Of a stretch of 35,469 nt of DNA, positions 33,268 to 35,469 are shown one piece after another. The notes under the pieces were generated by a model. The model was not told the DNA's origin, ran no database searches, and saw only the letters and a list, made by a program, of their open reading frames with translations. The DNA is from Bdellovibrionales bacterium (GTDB lineage: Bacteria > Bdellovibrionota > Bdellovibrionia > Bdellovibrionales > UBA1609): contig JAGRAE010000011.1 of assembly GCA_020435005.1 (NCBI GenBank), forward strand, positions 1 through 35,469, given 5' to 3'. Position numbers and translations under genes: made by a program. Position 1 is the first letter of the stretch, and each line of letters begins with the position of its first letter.

Positions 33268-34920
33268 ATGGCTAAAAATTTTCGACCATTGGATTATCAA
33301 GCGAAATTAGATTTAAGTAAAATCATCGTTAAAAACCCACCTAGACACGACGATCAAGTTCCCATGGATGTGTTATTTGTTGGAGCCGGCCCAGCGGGTT
33401 TGGCTGGTGCTATCGAGCTAGCTAAATTAGTTAAAGAAGATAATGAAAAGGGTGGAAATATTGGCGATGTTGAAATTGGTGTACTAGAAAAGGCTGAAAG
33501 TTTAGGCGGACACAACTTGTCAGGAGCAGTTATTAACCCAAGAGCTCTTAAGGAACTATTTCCAAGTTTAAATGAAAAAGACTTTCCTTTTCGAGGCCAA
33601 GTCAAAGGTGATCGCTTTTATAAATTGGGTGAACAGGGAATGATGAGAATGCCTGCCCCTCCGACTATGAATAATCATGGTAACTACGTAGCTTCTATTT
33701 GTGAAGTAGTTCGCTGGATGGGTGAAAAAGCCGAAGAAATGGGTGTAAACATTTTTACTTCTTTTCCCGCTGATACATTAATGATGGAAAATGATCATGT
33801 TATTGGAGTTCGCACAGCTCCAATGGGTTTAAACCGCGACGGCTCACAAGGTGAACAATTTATGCCCGGTACAGAAGTCACTGCCAATGTAACTGTTCTT
33901 ACCGAAGGTACACGTGGTTTATTAACCCAAGCTTATTTACAAGAAAGTAAAATATCCTCTAAGTACCCACAAATATATGCTTTGGGAGTAAAAGAAGTAT
34001 GGAAAGTTAAAAAAGCTCCCGAATATGTCACTCATACTTTAGGATGGCCACTCCCCGACTCTGCTTTTGGTGGAAGTTGGATGTACCCCATGGGTGAGGA
34101 TATGATTTCGCTAGGTTTGGTCGTGGGCCTCGATTACAAAGAACACAATTTAGATGTTCACAAACTCCTACAAAAAATGAAACAACATCCACTTTTTAGT
34201 GAATATCTAGAGGGAGGTGAATGTTTGGAGTGGGGAGCTAAAACAATTCCAGAAGGCGGATTAAACGCTCTTCCAGAAACTTTGCATGGCAATGGTCTGC
34301 TCATTGCGGGAGACTGTGCCGGATTTGTAAATGTACCGGCATTAAAAGGCATACACTATGCTATGCAAACAGGAATCTATGCCGCTCGTACAGCTTTTAA
34401 AGCATTAAAAGAAAAAAATTATAATGCTGGTATTTTAAGTCACTATGATAAGTTAGTGAAAGAAAGTTATGTTTGGTCTGATTTAAAAAAGGTGCGCAAT
34501 ATGCGCCAAGCTTTCAAGGCGGGTTTTGTTGCTGGTGGTATAAAAGCTGGCTTAATGACTTTAACAGGTGGCGCTTTTCCTGGTGATAGTCAGGGCTATG
34601 AAGAAGATGCCGCTGAGGAAAAAACTGTAAATTCAACGGCTTTAGTTGAAGATACCGGATTATCTAAAGTCGATGCTGTTTATATGTCCTCCAATAAAAC
34701 ACGTGATGACATTCCTTCTCACTTAACAATTGGTACGGATATTCCACCAGAGGTCGCTGAGTTTTATGTTAATATGTGTCCCGCCGGTGTTTACGAAAAA
34801 CAAGGTGATAAGTTAGTTGTCAATGCACCCAATTGCATTGACTGTAAAGCAACAGATGTTTTAGGGCCAAGATGGCAGCCTAGAGAAGGTGGTGCTGGAC
34901 CAAGTTACAGATTGATGTAG
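33268..34920 (+). CDS. Electron transfer flavoprotein-ubiquinone oxidoreductase (ETF-QO)
   Basis: Passes electrons from reduced ETF to the quinone pool at the inner membrane, linking fatty-acid and amino-acid oxidation to respiration. The 550-residue product has the FAD-binding DVLFVGAGPAGLAGAIELAK near residue 34. Family motifs follow, such as LGGHNLSGAVINPRAL, GGSWMYPMGEDMISLGLVVGLDY, KTIPEGGLNALPE and GLLIAGDCAGFVNVPALKGIHYAM. The C-terminal iron-sulfur region has CPAGVYE (Cys504) and NCIDCKATD (Cys523, Cys526), but Thr529 stands where the fourth cysteine is expected. GGAGGAACTGG precedes the ATG. It is a single gene; the ETF subunits are not in the window. Confidence 0.93.
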   Translation: MAKNFRPLDYQAKLDLSKIIVKNPPRHDDQVPMDVLFVGAGPAGLAGAIELAKLVKEDNEKGGNIGDVEIGVLEKAESLGGHNLSGAVINPRALKELFPSLNEKDFPFRGQVKGDRFYKLGEQGMMRMPAPPTMNNHGNYVASICEVVRWMGEKAEEMGVNIFTSFPADTLMMENDHVIGVRTAPMGLNRDGSQGEQFMPGTEVTANVTVLTEGTRGLLTQAYLQESKISSKYPQIYALGVKEVWKVKKAPEYVTHTLGWPLPDSAFGGSWMYPMGEDMISLGLVVGLDYKEHNLDVHKLLQKMKQHPLFSEYLEGGECLEWGAKTIPEGGLNALPETLHGNGLLIAGDCAGFVNVPALKGIHYAMQTGIYAARTAFKALKEKNYNAGILSHYDKLVKESYVWSDLKKVRNMRQAFKAGFVAGGIKAGLMTLTGGAFPGDSQGYEEDAAEEKTVNSTALVEDTGLSKVDAVYMSSNKTRDDIPSHLTIGTDIPPEVAEFYVNMCPAGVYEKQGDKLVVNAPNCIDCKATDVLGPRWQPREGGAGPSYRLM

Positions 34921-35085
34921 TCAATTATAAGGTTCTAAATGACTATGAGTGAAACAAAAAGATTTACTAATTACTCCCGTTAATTGCGGATGTATCTTGC
35001 TATTAGGCTAGATATGTTAGGTTAAGATGTATCTTTGTCGGCAATGAGTGAGTAGGCACTTCATGCAAGACCATTTAAGTGACAG

Positions 35086-35197
35086 TTTTAGGTTTTAGGT
35101 TTTAGGTTTTAGGTTTTAGGTTTTAAGTTTTAAGTTTTAAGTTTTAAGTTTTAAGTTTTAAGTTTTAAGTTTTAAATTTTAAATTTTAAATTTTAAA
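35086..35197. repeat. Tandem heptanucleotide array with three unit variants
   Basis: Sixteen exact 7-bp units in tandem, in three homogeneous blocks: five TTTTAGG (35086-35120), seven TTTTAAG (35121-35169) and four TTTTAAA (35170-35197). Each block differs from the next by one G-to-A change. The first unit type resembles eukaryotic telomere repeats such as TTTAGGG. It is probably a slippage-prone minisatellite, since no chromosome end is expected here. Confidence 0.95.
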
Positions 35198-35369
35198 TTT
35201 TCTTATTTTGAGATTACAAATGAAAACATGCATATTAATTAATCTGAATGGCAATTAAAGATGCTGTTTATGTTTTCAGTTGTTAAATTTTTAATCAATT
35301 ATAGGTTGTAATTTTATACAACAATGCGCTCCTCCTTAATTTACTCCTTAGTACAGCTTAAAAATAGTT

Positions 35370-35400
35370 TTGGCATAGAATTGCAAGGCCTATTTATAAT
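35370..35400 (+). promoter_or_regulatory. Candidate promoter of the truncated right-edge gene
   Basis: TTGGCA (35370-35375) and a perfect TATAAT (35395-35400) are 19 bp apart, slightly longer than ideal. Transcription would start near 35407, about 27 bp ahead of the ATG. Confidence 0.5.
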
Positions 35401-35433
35401 ACTTTTGTAATGCATTAGTTGAAGGGAAAACAA

Positions 35434-35469
35434 ATGAAATCAAATTTTTTTATTATTATATTATTTTCT
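35434..35469 (+). CDS. Start of an exported protein gene, cut by the window edge
   Basis: Only 12 codons are visible: ATG followed by Lys-Ser-Asn and a run of Phe/Ile/Leu, the beginning of a signal peptide. AAGGGA lies seven to eight bases upstream and a TATAAT-type promoter lies before it. Nothing more can be said about the product. Confidence 0.55.
   Translation, partial: MKSNFFIIILFS

Larger units (their letters stand above)
34921..35433. other. Non-coding region with a telomere-like tandem array
   Basis: These 513 bp hold no ORF worth calling. The first 165 bp show no structure I can name. A 7-bp tandem array occupies 35086-35197. The remaining stretch is AT rich and contains a candidate promoter at 35370-35400 for the truncated gene at the right edge. 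No clear terminator for the ETF-QO gene was seen. Confidence 0.7.

Noticed and set aside
35086-35197. CRISPR array or real telomere
   Set aside because: Units are 7 bp with no spacers, so it is not CRISPR. Coding genes and a promoter follow on the right, so a chromosome end is unlikely.
1-35469. tRNA, rRNA or replication origin in the window
   Set aside because: No T-loop-like GGTTCGAAT pattern, rRNA segment or DnaA-box cluster was seen while reading either strand.

Overview
The window is about 35.5 kb of AT-rich bacterial chromosome, roughly one third G+C by eye, densely coded on both strands. Several features suggest a member of the Bdellovibrionota, the Bdellovibrio/Bacteriovorax group, or a close relative of the myxobacteria: a gliding-motility (Glt/Agl)-like envelope operon, an AgmX/PglI-type TonB-like tail, an outer-membrane barrel of the kind shared by myxobacteria and Bdellovibrio, many secreted proteins and lipoproteins, and a bacterial mevalonate pathway. 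This placement is inference from gene content; there is no rRNA or tRNA gene in the window to confirm it.

Left end (1-3.7 kb): the tail of an ISNCY/IS1202-type transposase cut by the window edge, an AP2-domain protein with a degenerate HNH region, then two unrecognised exported proteins on the minus strand. From 3.8 to 9.7 kb a minus-strand operon runs rpmI-rplT-fni-mvaA-phosphomevalonate kinase-mvaD-mevalonate kinase. It joins two 50S ribosomal proteins to five of the enzymes leading from HMG-CoA to IPP/DMAPP. HMG-CoA synthase and thiolase are not here, and neither is infC, which usually precedes rpmI. A strong sigma70-like promoter and a hairpin leader lie upstream of rpmI. A membrane J-domain protein and the hflK-hflC pair follow.

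From 12.2 to 21.7 kb there is a compact ten-gene minus-strand operon whose genes mostly overlap by 4 nt (ATGA or GTGA). In transcription order it encodes an ExbB/TolQ-like protein, two ExbD/TolR-like proteins (the first lacks the usual membrane aspartate), a large TPR protein, a small periplasmic protein, a TonB-like protein with an AgmX/PglI tail, a lipoprotein, an outer-membrane barrel, a second TPR protein and a von Willebrand factor A lipoprotein. It looks like a proton-driven trans-envelope machine related to Myxococcus Glt/Agl gliding or secretion complexes. It is the best candidate for a little-described system here.

From 21.8 to 30.2 kb there are assorted small genes: a DCC-family protein, a two-TM protein, a secreted helical protein, a DUF4442 protein, a SHOCT protein and MscS. 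There is a sulfide/persulfide detoxification module (persulfide dioxygenase, membrane rhodanese and a divergent SqrR/BigR-like repressor with a palindromic candidate operator). A minus-strand set encodes a di-heme cytochrome c peroxidase lipoprotein, a D-amino-acid-transaminase-like enzyme and a thioredoxin. From 30.2 kb to the end there are an exported protein with a FecR-like start and a barrel-like end, a Sua5-type tRNA-modification enzyme, a DUF454-parvulin fusion and ETF-ubiquinone oxidoreductase with one expected Fe-S cysteine missing. A 513-bp non-coding stretch then holds a telomere-like 7-bp tandem array, ahead of a gene truncated by the right edge.
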